Positions 25,363 to 38,167 of a stretch of 64,000 nt of DNA are shown in pieces. Origin of the DNA: Turbatrix aceti (taxonomy: Eukaryota > Nematoda > Chromadorea > Rhabditida > Panagrolaimidae); assembly GCA_963969345.1 (NCBI GenBank), contig OZ017766.1, positions 11,904,001 to 11,968,000 of the forward strand, given 5' to 3'. Positions within the stretch are counted from its first letter, which is position 1. Every line of letters begins with the position of its first letter. The position numbers were made by a program, and so were the translations under genes. Below the pieces are notes generated by a model. The model did no database searches. It saw nothing but the letters and a program-made list of their open reading frames with translations, and was not told the origin of the DNA.

Positions 25363-27005
25363 GTAAAAATCATCATTTCAGTTGTTTCATTTCGATCAAA
25401 ATTTGTACCGTTTTTCCGTTTTGGAGTGAAGGGTTCAAGGTTCGAATCCGATCAGACAGGGTAATTTTTATTTTTGTTTTTTTCTTCATTCATGGATTTA
25501 AAAATTTTTCGGAGTCCCAAAATAAAATTTTACACCACCATTAATTATCGATATACGCAACAACAACTTCCTTTTCAGTACCATATTTTTTCTAAATCTG
25601 CGTTATATCCTGTTTTCTTTTCAACCATCACGATAACCTCGCTTTGTTGCGGATTTTGTCGTAGCGGCTTAGTTAGAGGCATGCCTTGAAATAGACCGTT
25701 CGAATCCGTTGTTCTGCAGCCAAACTTTTTTGTCTATCAATTCTTTCTCGACGCATTCATCATATAAATATCATTAACATGTACGAAGCAGTAGATTGGC
25801 AGTTTCTATACATTTTTAATCTGTCAAATAGATACGTACTAGATAGATGGTTTAGCCTTGTGGTAATTCATGTGACTTATTAATACAATCATATACCGGA
25901 TTAAATTTCAACATATTTGATGTCAGTGTGTGCACGTGTGAACATCAGAATACGATACCCAACGACTTTCATAGCTTTTTTTTTGTCACATTATCCCAAG
26001 AAGAAGCAAAAAAGTAGGAACGTGTATGTATTTGTATTGTTAATATTTTTTTGCTTCCGTTTCACTTTATGGGATTCATTTGACATTCATATGTGTCTAT
26101 GTGCGCATGTGTGTGTCACTTGCATACATAAATATGATATATGACATTCATATTTCGTTTGGCAGTCAGTCAGCCAGTCATCAAACGCATTCTTTAAACT
26201 CAAACTTTTTGATAAGTTTAACGGTTTATAATTACAAACCCGCCTTGGACTTTTTTCTTTCCCAAAAACCTATTTGTGGTTATTTAATTCACAAAAATCG
26301 CAATTCCAAAATCTTAAACCCAGCAACAATTCGATAAGTTTTCATTTGAAAAAAAACGGTTTTAGTATATCAAAAACAACTAAAAAAATATGTTTCTGAA
26401 AAAATGTTTTTTAGATGAGTTCTTTTCAATTCAACAGTATTTCAGAATAAAAAAAAATCAAAGAAATAATTTTTTATTGACAAACTTTTATATTGTTCTT
26501 TGTACTATTTTCACCACATATGCCAACAAAAACTGTTCCTCATCAGCATTTGTATACATTGCATTTTTCATACCATTTGGCATTTTGCATCCTTATTTAG
26601 TCATTCATACTCTTTTTTTCACTGTTTAAAACAGTTACTATCATTTTTATGACAACTATGTACGCAGAAAAAAATGTTTATGATCTTATTTACTGTTTCT
26701 ATGACATGAGAACTTGGCTGTTCTATTTATTTTTTTTGTTTTATTAATTTTTAACCCAATAGCAAGTTGTGTTTGAATTTATAAAGTCACTTTTTTGCTG
26801 TCATCGGCATGTCTTGAGGCTCAAGCTAAAGCTAGGGTCCAGCGAGTACTTTTTCGTGCATAACAAAACACGTGCATGTACACAATTTCAAAAATTTTAT
26901 TTTTTTCAAAACTTGAAACTGTTAAAACAAAAATAATTTTTAGGGGTGACATAAAAATTATTATGTCATTATTATGTGACATAAAAATTATTTAGGGGTC
27001 ACAGA
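25363..27005. other. AT-rich stretch without a recognisable gene
   Basis: No supported protein gene. A B-box-like word GGTTCGAATCC lies at 25438-25448 without a tRNA around it, and a tRNA-like remnant follows at 25656-25722. The word GTGACATAAAAATTAT is duplicated near 26946-26991. Confidence 0.45.
25656..25722 (+). pseudogene. tRNA-like remnant or SINE head
   Basis: The segment has an A-box-like stretch (TAGCGGCTTAGTTAGAGG), a perfect B-box core (GTTCGAATCC) about 30 nt later, and ends GCAGCCA followed by a T run. The acceptor strands do not pair and the T-stem is weak, so it is not a functional tRNA. Most likely it is a tRNA pseudogene or the RNA polymerase III promoter of a SINE. Confidence 0.35.
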
Positions 27006-27383
27006 CAGTGTTCCGCTCTGGCCAAAATCGACCCTCGACACTCTGACTCAGAGTCGAGAGTCGAAAGAGTCGACTCTTTCGACTCCGACTCCCAGAATCG
27101 ACTCTTTGACTCCGAGTTAAAATAGGTTCACAGAAAATGCATCAAGGAACGCCTAAAACTGCGTGCTTTCATCTTTAACGAGTTTTTATTTTACAAATTC
27201 AAAAATTTGGCACCAAAAATGGCTATAGAAATGTATTTTTTTCAAAAAATTTTCATCAGAGAGTCGACTCCAAAGAGTCAAAAGGTCATTTTGTAAAAAT
27301 CGACTCTCGACTCTGACTCTGACTCTCGACTCTCAGAGTCAGAGTCAAAGAGTCGACTCTGAGTCAGAGTCAGCGGAACACTG
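27006..27383. mobile_element. hAT-type MITE 1, GAGTC-repeat body
   Basis: The element starts CAGTGTTCCGCT and ends with AGCGGAACACTG, an exact 12-bp terminal inverted repeat. It is flanked on both sides by GTCACAGA (26998-27005 and 27384-27391). An 8-bp target duplication and CAGTG ends are hallmarks of hAT transposons. The body is dominated by degenerate repeats of GAGTCGACTCT and CTGACTC words, which are themselves palindromic and occur near both ends. It encodes no transposase and must be non-autonomous. Confidence 0.9.
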
Positions 27384-27391
27384 GTCACAGA

Positions 27392-30300
27392 CAGGCGTGT
27401 CAATGCCATTCATTAAAATAACGTCGAAAGAGAAACAAATTTATTTTGCAAATCATTTGTTCTCGAATGTACTAAAATATAAAACCAGCCGAATAGCATG
27501 ATTTTGTCATTGTACTGCACTTGACATCCCACTCTTCAGTGTCGTCATCATTCCGTTTTTTAAAAATAAAAAAAATTTGACCACGAAATGAGATGGCCGA
27601 TTATTAAGCTGACGTGTTCGAGCAAAATAAAAAAAAGTGCACAAAAAATATGTGTTTATGTCCAAATCCACAAATATCACGATATTCAAACGTTTCTAGC
27701 GCAAAAAACATGCATTTTTTTGCACGTCTAAAAATGGAATTTGGTATGTGGATGTCCAATCTATTCGGCATTCTGTTTTTGACTTTTTTGAAATGCATCA
27801 TTTATTACCACAAAAAAAAGAGAGAGAGAAGGAGAGTTTACGAATGACATATATTTACGAAAGTCAATATGCATGACGTAAACTGAATTTTTTCTATGAC
27901 AGAAGGAGAGCTTTTTATTCCAGCAAATTTGTTGGATCAAAGTTTATCACAGTCTACCGACCGTGTCCTGTTACATCGACGGCGTGTGTATGTGTGGACA
28001 GTCATGCATGCTGTATGATAATTTTTCCTTGCATGATGCCCATCATGGAGAGTGAGTGAATGATGAAGCATTTTTTAAAACGTTTTTTGCCTTTTTGACA
28101 GTCAAGTATTTTTTTCGTGTATCACGTGGACTGTCAAAAAATGGTATTATAACGCTAACAGACTAACTGCAATACCCTCGTCGATTTCATCAAAGCTGCA
28201 GTTGCTCTGCACATTGCTTGTATTGTGCCTGCAATGTGCAAAACATCTGTCAGTATTTTTGATGGTATCAAATTATTTTTCTCAAAAAACTGTAATATTA
28301 TGTTTTCAAGGTTTGTTTTAATTTTTTTGAAACGCAAAATCCAAATATCATGCATCTGTAACAATTTTATTTCTGTCTTCAATTTCTATTTTTTTTATTT
28401 AGAAGACGTCTACCAACCTTGTCTTCTTAAGCCGTCATCGTCTTCTATTAAATACTAGGGTACAGTTTTTTATTCTTGTACACCTTTTTTTATTTTTCCG
28501 TCGGTCAACTTTTTTACGTTAACACAAAATAATTAACATAACTTACTTGTGCCTATAATCTCAAAACCCTTATTACACTTTTTTACATTGTCTTTTTAAT
28601 CGCATAATGAGCTGATAGGTAGGTACACCAGAACCACACATGCAGTACAAAGTATATGTGTTTTTCGTACCAACCGAACAATGTGTTTTTATACAAACAA
28701 ACAGAAAAATATTGTGTATAATCTGACTGTCTAAGATGTTTTATGTGATAATAATTTTTTTGATTACACTAAGTATTTTAAAATGAGTATTAAGTATGTA
28801 AGTAATATGTAGAAGATTTAAAACATATTTAATTGTCGCATTGTTGTAAACATGAATTTCCGCAATTTCTCTTTTTTTCTTGTTTTTATTTGTTAACAGG
28901 GACTTACGGTAACTTTTTTGTAGTACACATAGTTTATTTTTATATTTTGTCTGTTTCTTGTACAAAAATTTTTTTTATTGCGTGTGACTGTAAGACAAAA
29001 GGTTGTTAATTTTCTCCAAAATAGAAAATTATTTATTTTTTGACTCTTAAAATTTTAGGCAGTTAGGTATTTTATTGATAAACATAATTTTATATCCATT
29101 TTACCTAACCAAAACTTTTAGACATTTTCCAGCTCAAAAATTCTATTACAAATCTTTTTGGCAACAACAACTTAGAATCTTATTGGAAGAAAAAAGTCTA
29201 TGCGCAACTGCGTGCGTTATTACTTATAGGCATTTTTTACGACAAAAAACAGTGCATGAGCGTAAAAAACCATTCATTCGAATGATTTGAAACGCAGAGT
29301 TGATGTCAAAAAGTAGTATGCCTTCGCGCGTAAGACTTGTTGTCGAGGTGACGTGAGTGAAAATTTTTATTGTTATTTTTTGTATTTTTTCATGATAAAA
29401 CAATGAGTTATCATTGTTTAGCTTTTTCAACTCAAACTGAATCGTAGTCAGAGGGAGGCAAATGGGGGTGGGACGGTTGCTCAATTAATGTTTATTAATT
29501 GACAACAACGGCGGTTTGGATTTACTATATTCAATATTTTTTCCGAGTGACGTGCATCGAATTTCAGAAAATATTCCGAAATTTAGATTTTTAGGTTTCT
29601 CTTTTTGTTTTGTCTGTCATAAAAAATTATTATTTGTGCAATTCTCTAAATTTGAATTGTAAAAAAGCGCAAGGTTTATAAAATATATAACAAATATAAA
29701 ACATTTTTGTTGTAATCATTTAATATTATTTTGAGACCCAAACCCAGTTCATCCAATCCAAAATACTTGAACACTTAATTGATATGTTTAAACAAAAAAT
29801 GAGTAGGATTAAAACATGTACGGAACAGCTCAATGATTACACTGAACTGTGACTTCAATCAACCCCCCACCCCCACCCTCCAGGCTGCAAATATCCTATC
29901 CCCTAAAAATTACATTACCTTATGCAGAGGTATTCTTGGTAGTCAGACTAAAATATGTTAACAAATATGTTCAAACCACCTCTATAACTAACAGTATAAT
30001 ACTTCGGGTGGGCGACACAGGTATATTGCGTCGCTAACTTATTTTGAACCACAATCGAGTTATAATGCACCAACATGGCACGGGCTTTTCTCCAAGATAT
30101 ATTTAAGATTGTCCACAAATATTATTATCCACATCATTTCAACCCAAAAATGGTTCTTATAACATTATGTCATTCTTAAATATACTTTGGGTGGGGGTTG
30201 CATATATATATAGACTACGCACCTGTTGATTCAGCCATTCGGCTATCACACTTACTGCCCGGACGGTAGGTGAAACCCAGCTGATTGTCTAATTGCCCCC

Positions 30301-32806
30301 TTCCATAGCACGCCGTATATGGTATTTCATGCGTCAATGCCGGTAACGGTAAACAAAATTGGTGCAGGCCCAAGCCTTGCCGTAGGCAGTTGCCACATGG
30401 CAACTACACCTGTATACAATCATTTTCATGCAGTTTTTTTTTTAATTTACCCGTGGCTTACACATGGTTCAGCCGCTATCTTGTACTTCCTTTGGTTATT
30501 TAAAAAAGAAGGAGGGTGAAACATTTGTGAGATATTGCGGCCGCGACAAAAAGCGAGGTATGTCTTGGGTAAAAACGCCGTAGAGTAGTGGTTCAAAAAA
30601 CGAGCTATGTACAGGGTGGGTGGAAGATAATTGCTTGTTCTGCTACCGGAGTTTGTTGTTTTGTATTGTGACACGTTCTTAACAAAAATAGAAAAATGAT
30701 GTTTATTAATGACTTTCTAAATCCCACAAAGATTTGGAAATTCCGATGATGTACTAGACAATTTTTTTGATAAAAAAACTTGTAGTGAAAACTTTGATGC
30801 TAATAAAAATATGAATAAAATAAACAATTTTACTTCTGTAAAAGTTAAAACCACCTGCATAAATAAACTTTTTTCAACGAAAATCAAGTCATTGTTATAT
30901 GTCATCAATCTTAAAAAATTTCGAAGCCTTGTAATAAAACAACGATGTACCTCTGGTTTTAATTAAACAAGTCACAACAAATTCTCGTCAACAATTGATG
31001 AGAAGACAGTCTTGTTGGGACTAATTTGATGCATTGTACAAAAAACTATCCAACCGATAACCCCTCCATCCCATTCCCATTTTCTTTCTTCATTCTGTGT
31101 GTTCGTTCGCTCTGTTCTTCGCGCGGCCGTTCATCAGGGCTTCTATCCATAACATGCAACTTGTTTGTATCAAAAATCAGTAACAATAGGAGGAGAGCGA
31201 GGAAAAAAGTGAGAGACGAAGGAAGAGAGGGGAGAAACAACAGACAAGAAGTTCAAATAACCAGTTTGACTTCCTTTCCATTCCCACGTCAACCAGCCGA
31301 TCGACAGACGAAATGACTGTTGTGGGCTCGGCTCGGCGTTCATGGCGTCAAGTCAAGTCCGGGCAACACAACACACGCCACCAACATCATCGCGTCTTTG
31401 TCATCGTTACCGCTGGTAATGCAATGATACATGGTCTACCACGCAACAAAAAAAAAGATTGTAAAATTGTCCATCTCCATTAGGATCGGGTCGAATTGAC
31501 GACAACGACTTCGCTGCTCTGCCGCTTGCTGCCGGCGGTAGTAGTAGCGGTGTCTTCATTTACGTTCTTCTTTGCGCATACGTACTCGTTCACTTGTCAA
31601 TTCACCACTTTCACTCCTTCATGTATCACAACTATCATTCTATATTATTTTTTATTTTTCCATCGTAATTTTTTCATGTTCTTTCATTTCTGTGTTCTTT
31701 TTTTGAGCGACTGAGAGCAGGCCATGATTCAATCAAATCCGGCGTAAATTATTTTACTCTTGTCAGGTTTGATGTAATCTTTTTGTTTCAAAGCGTCATT
31801 TAATATCATTTTTGCTTAGAAAATAAATTCGTTCTGGCATAAAATCAATCGATCAGATAAAATCAGTCAATTAATTTTTTTATTACAATAATTAAACAAA
31901 AATTACCCAAAAATCTAATCAACCGCGTGTCTGCCATATACCTCATAATGGAATAAATAAATAAGACGATAGCGAACGCGAACACCGATGCGAACACAAA
32001 CGCGAACGTAAAAATAAATTTTAGACCATTATGCGCTTCTTTATTTTCCACCGGGGGATGCGCGCCTATACACACGCGATAGATTTGAAGATAAATGGAC
32101 AGAAATATTTGTAGATACACCACCACTACAGCATAGAAGGATAATAATGACGACGATATTGATGATTATGGAGCGTAACACTTATACATACCAACAATCA
32201 CGGTAAAGAAAAAAGAATTTTCGTAAATAAGATGAACAAATCTATTTTTTACATCGATGTATTGATTGATTGTTTTCTAAAATCGTGGGACTTGTAAATG
32301 TTTTCTACATGTCCTTCAATTGTTGCAAACGCGTGTAATTTTTTAGACTGAAAAATATGGGTTCGTTTAAGAGTGAGTCATCTCCCTGTTCCCCCTTTTT
32401 TCAGGTCGCTTGAGTTGACGAGTTCTTCTTTTGAATTGAATCGTCATCGATTAATACATTTTTTATAACATTTTACAACAATTTCAAATTCATGCCAGCT
32501 TTACCCGTCCCCCTTGCATTTTCTTGCGTGCTTATCATTATACAGCACCCTAGAAAACTATGCTGTTGAAATATTTTTTTGGGGAGGAAGCATCATTGTT
32601 TAGCCAATTTTTACAAAACTTTTGATTTTGCACGTTTGATTTCTCAGCCATAATTTGTGTATACCGGTTAGAAAATTGGATTTCAGGCAAAATAAATAGG
32701 TACTTATTCTCAAAAGTGTATATTACCTATTGTAATATGTTCTTATACGGTACCAAAAGTAGTATTACAAAATGTCTTTTCTGTTTTATCAAAGCCTAAT
32801 TTATAA
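27392..32806. other. Long gene-poor stretch
   Basis: No supported gene. A GCGAAC-rich microsatellite-like patch lies at 31972-32008. GC-richer patches at about 29870-30050, 30200-30640 and 31040-31620 have no recognisable coding content; the last resembles the patches at 14 and 19 kb and may be regulatory or an untranslated exon. Confidence 0.4.
31972..32008. repeat. Degenerate GCGAAC hexamer repeat
   Basis: The word GCGAAC occurs four times with 0-6 bp spacers. It is a simple repeat of no evident function. Confidence 0.6.
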
Positions 32807-33825
32807 TTAAGAGGCAGTCTGCGAGCCGATTTACATCCGACGACACAGCAATTTTTACACTTTCAAATGTTTTGAGCCAATGTTGTAGAAGACCCTGAGA
32901 GCAGTCTATATCCGCGATATTACATTTTTAAAAAATCGGATTCTGGAGATTTGGCTTCAGATGTGTTTTTCATAAAAACCGATGGCCCGCAAGTCGAGTT
33001 CGTCGAAACTGTCTACAAATTTGCATACGGGGGTTTCGGAGGACAGGGAATACGATGGCGTACTCAGATTTTTCAAAAAACATTTGCAAGTATTTTTTAT
33101 TGAATTTCGAGGTCACAAAATCGGCTGCTATATCTTTATATTGCAAAATGGACCATATAAACCATACCCTATCTGAAAGCCCGTTTTTTTCTGCATCGAA
33201 TAAGCTCTTCAGGAAAAAAACGTAGTTTTCCCCCCGCCTTCTAGATCTCGATTTGTAGTCAAAATGACAAAAAACGCTCTTTTTTGTGCTTGTGCGCGTG
33301 CGTGCGCGCGCGCGTGCGCACTCGCTGTGAGACTAGTTTAGGGGGTTTTTTGGTCGTTTTGACTACAAATCGAGATCTAGAAGGCGGGGGGAAATCTATG
33401 TTTTTTTTCTGAAAAGCTTATTCGACGCAGAAAAAAACGGGCTTTCAGATAGGGTATGGTTTATATGGTCCATTTTGCAATATAAAGATATAGCAGCCGA
33501 TTTTGTGACCCCAAAGTTAAAAAAAAAATACATGCAGTCTTTTTTTTTTAATTTTGAGTACTCCATCGCATTCCTTGTCTCCTGAAACCCCCCTAAACAA
33601 ATTTTTAGACAGTTGCGACTAAATCGACAGGCTCTTCATCGGATTTTATGAAAAACATGTCTGAAGCCAAATCTCCAGAATCCGATTTTTCAAAAATCAA
33701 ATATCACGGATATAGACTGCCCTAAGGGTCCTCTACAACATTGGCTCAAAACATTTGAAAGTGTAAAAATTGCTGTGTCGGACTTTTCCCCTTATTGGTA
33801 AAAATTCTCGCAGACTGCCTCTTAA
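32807..33825. mobile_element. TTAA-flanked foldback element 2 (about 1.0 kb)
   Basis: The ends are TTAAGAGGCAGTCTGCGA (32807) and its complement (to 33825), the same as in element 1 at 24009, again with TTAA at both outer edges. The arms (about 32807-33270 and 33350-33825) are inverted copies; shared blocks include TTTCAAATGTTTTGAGCCAA and CTAGATCTCGATTTGTAGTC with their complements. The apex carries an uninterrupted alternating purine-pyrimidine tract (TG/CG steps) at 33291-33321. There is no transposase and no credible gene. Confidence 0.88.
33291..33321. repeat. Alternating GC/GT tract at a palindrome apex
   Basis: About 30 bp of strictly alternating purine and pyrimidine, mostly TGCGCGTGCG steps, lie between the two arms of foldback element 2. 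Such tracts are known to adopt left-handed DNA under torsion. Shorter GCGCGC tracts also lie inside the arms of element 1. Confidence 0.7.
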
Positions 33826-35311
33826 CTTTGTGCATTCTTTGTGATTCATTTGGCTTTATTTGATTTGTACATTCAAACTTTATGAAATATAATAGAAACC
33901 TTCGTCACCTTTTCTTCCTTCCCCCCCCCCCTCCTTCTATGGCGGAACGATAGCGGAACATAAAAAAAGCAATAATAAACCGCCTTACGTAAGTAAGCCA
34001 TACTTTGCCTTCTCCTGTCTGCTACTAACTAGCCCAGCTGGTGGCTAACTGATTGTCTGTTCAGGTTTCATGAGGTTGGTGTCATTTTCTCACACCATTT
34101 TATTACAGTGATTCCGAAAATTGCTGATTCAATACCCTTTATACAGTACTATTTTTAGGATGACATTGAATTTGCAATTTTCGCAACGGGTGAAAAAATA
34201 TTGGTTGCATGCTACGATCATGAATGTTGAAAAAACTTTCTTTTTGTACCCATAACACATCCATACGTTTTTTGACCCTTCTGTGTTCTGATTGTATATG
34301 TTGCCATCTAGCATGTGAATGTTCTCAATCTTTGGCGTGCAAAAACTGTTGTTTTTTGTGCGCTGTATCTTTTGTATTTGAGATATTGTACTATCCCAAG
34401 TCGCCATTGTGATGGCATACAAAGCCCCTTTAGAATCCTTTTACATTTTGTCTCAGAACTCAACTCGTGTTTCTTTTTTTATCATCATCAGCATCTTCCT
34501 TTCATATTTGTGTTCCATAAAAAGTTCACCTGTATCAAGAAACATGCAGGTATGCAAGCTATTTATTATCCTTCAACAGAAATAAATAGCTGTGTGAAAT
34601 ACGTGCAACTTCAAACAGACTTTTCTAGAAAATGAAAACAGTACAGAATTTTTTAGCATCTACAAATTTTAAATTCAAAATTGAAACTATTATTCTTTGT
34701 ACTGCTCAAAAAAACTTACAGTTTGCAAATTTAATTATTTAATTGCACACCGTTCGGTAACACATGCTGCGTTTGGCTCAAAAAAGCATGTCTACAATCT
34801 TCCCTCCCAGCCTTTTCTCCCCCTAGTTGGTGCCATGCCGCCACATTTGGCTACTCTGCTGTGATACTGCATCTAAATAACAATTCTTCTTGACAAATAT
34901 TATTCTACGCCCTGGTCTGCCTGTTCATCTTTTATTTTTTTGACGAGTCAATTTGCCTGATTACGCTCATTTTTGATTTCGTATGCACTTAAACTTCTTC
35001 TCTTTTTTCGTTTTGTCTCTTTTTTGGCCCTCATAGAGCAACGAACGGCCGTGGCATAATGAAAGTTGTAATTACGATACATTTTTACTAAATATCACTT
35101 CGAACACCCTTCTGTGAAAGAAATGCGTGGTTCGCGGATATTACATTTTCTACACGTGCACTTGATGTACCGCGTTCTTACTGTACCTATAGCACACCAC
35201 GGAATAACTAAAGTGAATTAACATTGCAGGCTGTTGTCAGACACAAATCCCGCGGCTTCCACACTCTCTCACGTCCGCTACCATCACCCGACAGCAAGCG
35301 TTGCAGCGGCC
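33826..35311. other. Upstream region of the TEAD gene
   Basis: No separate gene is recognised. A good 3' splice site (TAACATTGCAG) ends at 35229 and is followed by a frame that stays open into the TEAD coding sequence. This suggests an upstream exon or a trans-splice acceptor. A second AG (GTTGCAG, ending 35306) lies just before the first in-frame ATG. Confidence 0.5.
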
Positions 35312-37085
35312 ATGGTCGTTCAGCTTTCGGGTCTTGCATCTACACAGAATCCATCGTTGGCGGCTACAAGCGCATTCACAGCACCCAGCCTTGTCGCGGC
35401 CATCAGTGGCAATATTGGAAGCAACAACTCTCCCCTGACTAACGTCTTCCCGACCCTACAACAACAGCAATCAGGGACAAACGGTTCAACGCCGTCTTCA
35501 TCAGCGTCATCGACATCACCTGGAAACATGTTTGGAATTTCACCTGGAAATACTAATGGTGTTGCCAGTTCGCTGGCAAATAGCATTTTTGGAACATCAA
35601 TGACATCCATCGGCGTTGACAATGGACCTCCGGGATCCATCGTTGGTAACGGTAGCAGCGGCGAAGCGTCACCGGGGTCATCAAACTCTAACCAAGACAT
35701 CTCAGGAGATGCCGAAGGCGTTTGGTCTCCTGATATTGATCAAGCTTTCCATGAAGCGTTACAAATATATCCGCCATGCGGAAGACGAAAGATTATCCTC
35801 AGTGACGAAGGAAAGATGTACGGTAAGTACCTGGCATAATTCTGGACTTGATGAGCAAGATTCTAATCCAATACATTTTTTAGGACGCAACGAACTCATC
35901 GCCCGGTATATAAAAATAAGATGCGGCAAGACAAGGACACGAAAACAAGTATCATCCCATATCCAAGTCTTGGCACGAAAACGACAACGGGAAGTTCACT
36001 CAAAGGTCAAGAACGAAACACAGATACCAAGCGGCCTATCACTGGCCAACGTGAAAACGGAAATCGACGACCTCGGATCGCCACCAGCCTTCAAGCTCGC
36101 AGCAGCAGCCGCAAGCATGTCCGATGCAACGGTATCAGCTGCAGCTGCCCTCCTCGCCAATAACGTCAACAGCATGCCACCTGCAAGCAATGCTATATCC
36201 TCGTTGTGGCACATTACCGGGCCAAACCCAGCCGCAGCTGCCGTCGCTGCGGCTCGTTCCTTCCAAGCCAATGGAGCTGCACCGTACTACGCTGGCGATG
36301 CCAACGAGAATATCCTGCAGCAATACATGCAACAACAAGTACAACAACTAGCCACGACCTCGCCTACGATATCCAAGGTATCACCCAAGCCAGCACCGGA
36401 ATACACTCTCGCAAGCTCAAAGTTATCTCTCTCAGCCTTCGACGCATACGTCCAGCAGCCAGGTGGTTCGAAGCACATGATGCTGAGAATCCCGAGTGTT
36501 TTGGATGAACCCCAGGAAAGAATTGCTTACGAGATCGTCAAGGATAAATATCCCCTGGAGCTGGGTGAACTGACCAAATCAGGTCCCAGCGATGCATTCT
36601 ACCTCGTCAAGTGCTGGTGCAACATTGGATTCGACGTGCCTGACTACTCAAAGGTCAGCTTCGCAGTTGACAGCAGCTATGATTCTACATCTCAGTTTGA
36701 AATCAGTGTATCTCATAAAGTTTGCTCTTTCGGCAGTCAGGTGGTAGAAAAAGTTGAGGTATGTTGTATTTCTCGAATTAAATTAATCAAGCTTACCAAT
36801 ATTTTTTAGGTCTATACGCCGTGTGAAAAGCAACGAGAAGACGGCTCGACGTACTACCACTTCAGTTTCGATAACTCTCCCATGTGCGACTACATGGTAC
36901 GATTCATTGCAGAACTCAAAAAACTTCAAGCTCATAACCTCATGAATTCGGTGTTAAACAACTTTACGGTTCTACAAATTGTTACCAACAAAGATACCCA
37001 CGAGACGCTGCTGGCAATTGCATTTTGCCTCGAAGTCTCACCCGATCCCGAACCTCAATGTCGGGTCTACCGTATCACACAGTAA
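35312..37085 (+). CDS. egl-44: TEAD/Scalloped/EGL-44-type transcription factor
   Basis: This is a TEA-domain transcription factor, the nuclear DNA-binding partner of YAP/Yorkie-type coactivators in Hippo signalling. The coding sequence joins 35312-35822, 35884-36758 and 36810-37085 (introns of 61 and 51 nt, GT-AG), giving 553 residues. The TEA DNA-binding domain spans about residues 136-207: it starts [15 protein letters not shown], the first intron falls in [15 protein letters not shown], and it ends [14 protein letters not shown]. The C-terminal coactivator-binding beta-sandwich is about residues 350-553, with [25 protein letters not shown], a [15 protein letters not shown] helix and a final CRVYRITQ. 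Between them lies an Ala- and Gln-rich linker. The N-terminus is Ser/Gly/Asn-rich. I chose the first in-frame ATG; the frame is open to a splice acceptor at 35229, so a longer N-terminus is possible. Poly(A) signals (AATAAA) lie at 37769-37780. Identification is firm; the symbol is by orthology to the nematode gene. Confidence 0.95.
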
Positions 37086-37868
37086 TAATGATACCTACCA
37101 CACATCTTATCCAATATGCTGTCTGTCACACAATTGTAGTCTTCTTGTTCAGCCGAACTGTCAGTTTTTTTTTTGTTCATCGCATGCGTGTATCGTTTTT
37201 CACATGGCGCCAGTTCTTTTATGTTTCTATGATATCCCTTATCTTAACTCCGGCATCATCAAACACAAATTCGAAGCCAATCCAACAACTGAAAAACTCA
37301 ATTATTACACTTTCGACCTCATTTTTGTCAAAGCACAACAGTTTTTTTGTTTGTTTTCGATAGAACCAATCACACACAAACCAGGTAACTCCTCATGAAA
37401 TTGTTCCTTTTTTAAAACACATTATTCGTTATCGTAATTTGTAACCACAACTTGCTAACTGATTTTTCATAAACCGTCCACTAAATCCTCCATCCTTCAT
37501 ATACGTATGCCATTTTTTGTTATGATCCATCCATTATCCATTCTCTCAGTCACTCTCAGTCGCCATTATCGTTGCATTGTGCATGCACAAAACCTTTAAC
37601 GTTCATTATTATTACTTTTAACCTTTTTTATACAAGTATGAAATCAGTTGTTACATTCGGTTTGTGTCATCGTCGCTATCACAATGATACATGCTGCTAA
37701 TAGTCATCATCGATTGAGCGTACTTAATATTTTATTATTGTCCACCGTATTTTTGTCACATTATTTGAAATAAAAATAAACAGCTTTAAAAAATATTAGC
37801 AACGTTCAAGCAATAGCAAATTACAAACGTTAATTCTGCAAACGAGAAAAGAAAAACAAAAAGTTCAC
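37086..37868. other. 3' region of the TEAD gene
   Basis: T-rich sequence consistent with a long 3' untranslated region, ending near two overlapping AATAAA signals (37769-37780). No other gene is seen. Confidence 0.5.
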
Positions 37869-37950
37869 TGACGAGAGTGGGATTCGAACCCACGCCTCCG
37901 AAGAGACTGGTGCCTTAAACCAGCGCCTTAGACCGCTCGGCCATCTCGCC
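37869..37950 (-). tRNA. tRNA-Leu (anticodon AAG)
   Basis: The minus strand reads GGCGAGATGGCCGAGCGG... and ends ...TCTCGTCA. The acceptor arms GGCGAGA and TCTCGTC pair, with one G-U. The anticodon arm is CTGGT-TTAAGGC-ACCAG, placing AAG in the anticodon. A long variable arm (TCTCTTCGGAGG region) marks a class II tRNA, and the T-arm contains GGGTTCGAATCCC. The length of 82 nt without CCA is typical for tRNA-Leu. There is no intron. A run of T's follows about 6 nt downstream (37857-37863, minus strand) and can serve as the RNA polymerase III terminator. Confidence 0.95.
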
Positions 37951-38167
37951 TGCTTTTTGGCCTCAGGCCTCGTTTTTTGAGCAGGACCTGCACGCATTTG
38001 CGCTGAAATAAAAAATGTAAAAAAGTTACAGAGCATAAAAACCAAGGTTACATACAAATCCGCCCCCCGTTTCGCATCATCACTTTCCTATGATTAGCTA
38101 ATTCCCAATGACTCATCATTCATCCCCCAGGTGCAGTTGAATGTAGAAGAACAGAAACATCACTTAC
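37951..38167. other. Short intergenic stretch before the gap
   Basis: No gene is seen between the tRNA and the assembly gap. Confidence 0.5.

Noticed and set aside
25430..25462. B-box-like GGTTCGAATCC suggesting a tRNA
   Set aside because: No acceptor stem, D-arm or anticodon arm can be built around it.
26998..27391. CRISPR-like array of GAGTC repeats
   Set aside because: Units are degenerate, palindromic and contiguous without unique spacers; the element has hAT ends and target duplications in a eukaryotic genome.
35224..36809. Several other-frame open frames across the TEAD gene
   Set aside because: They overlap the recognised TEAD exons in other frames or on the other strand and have no domain of their own.
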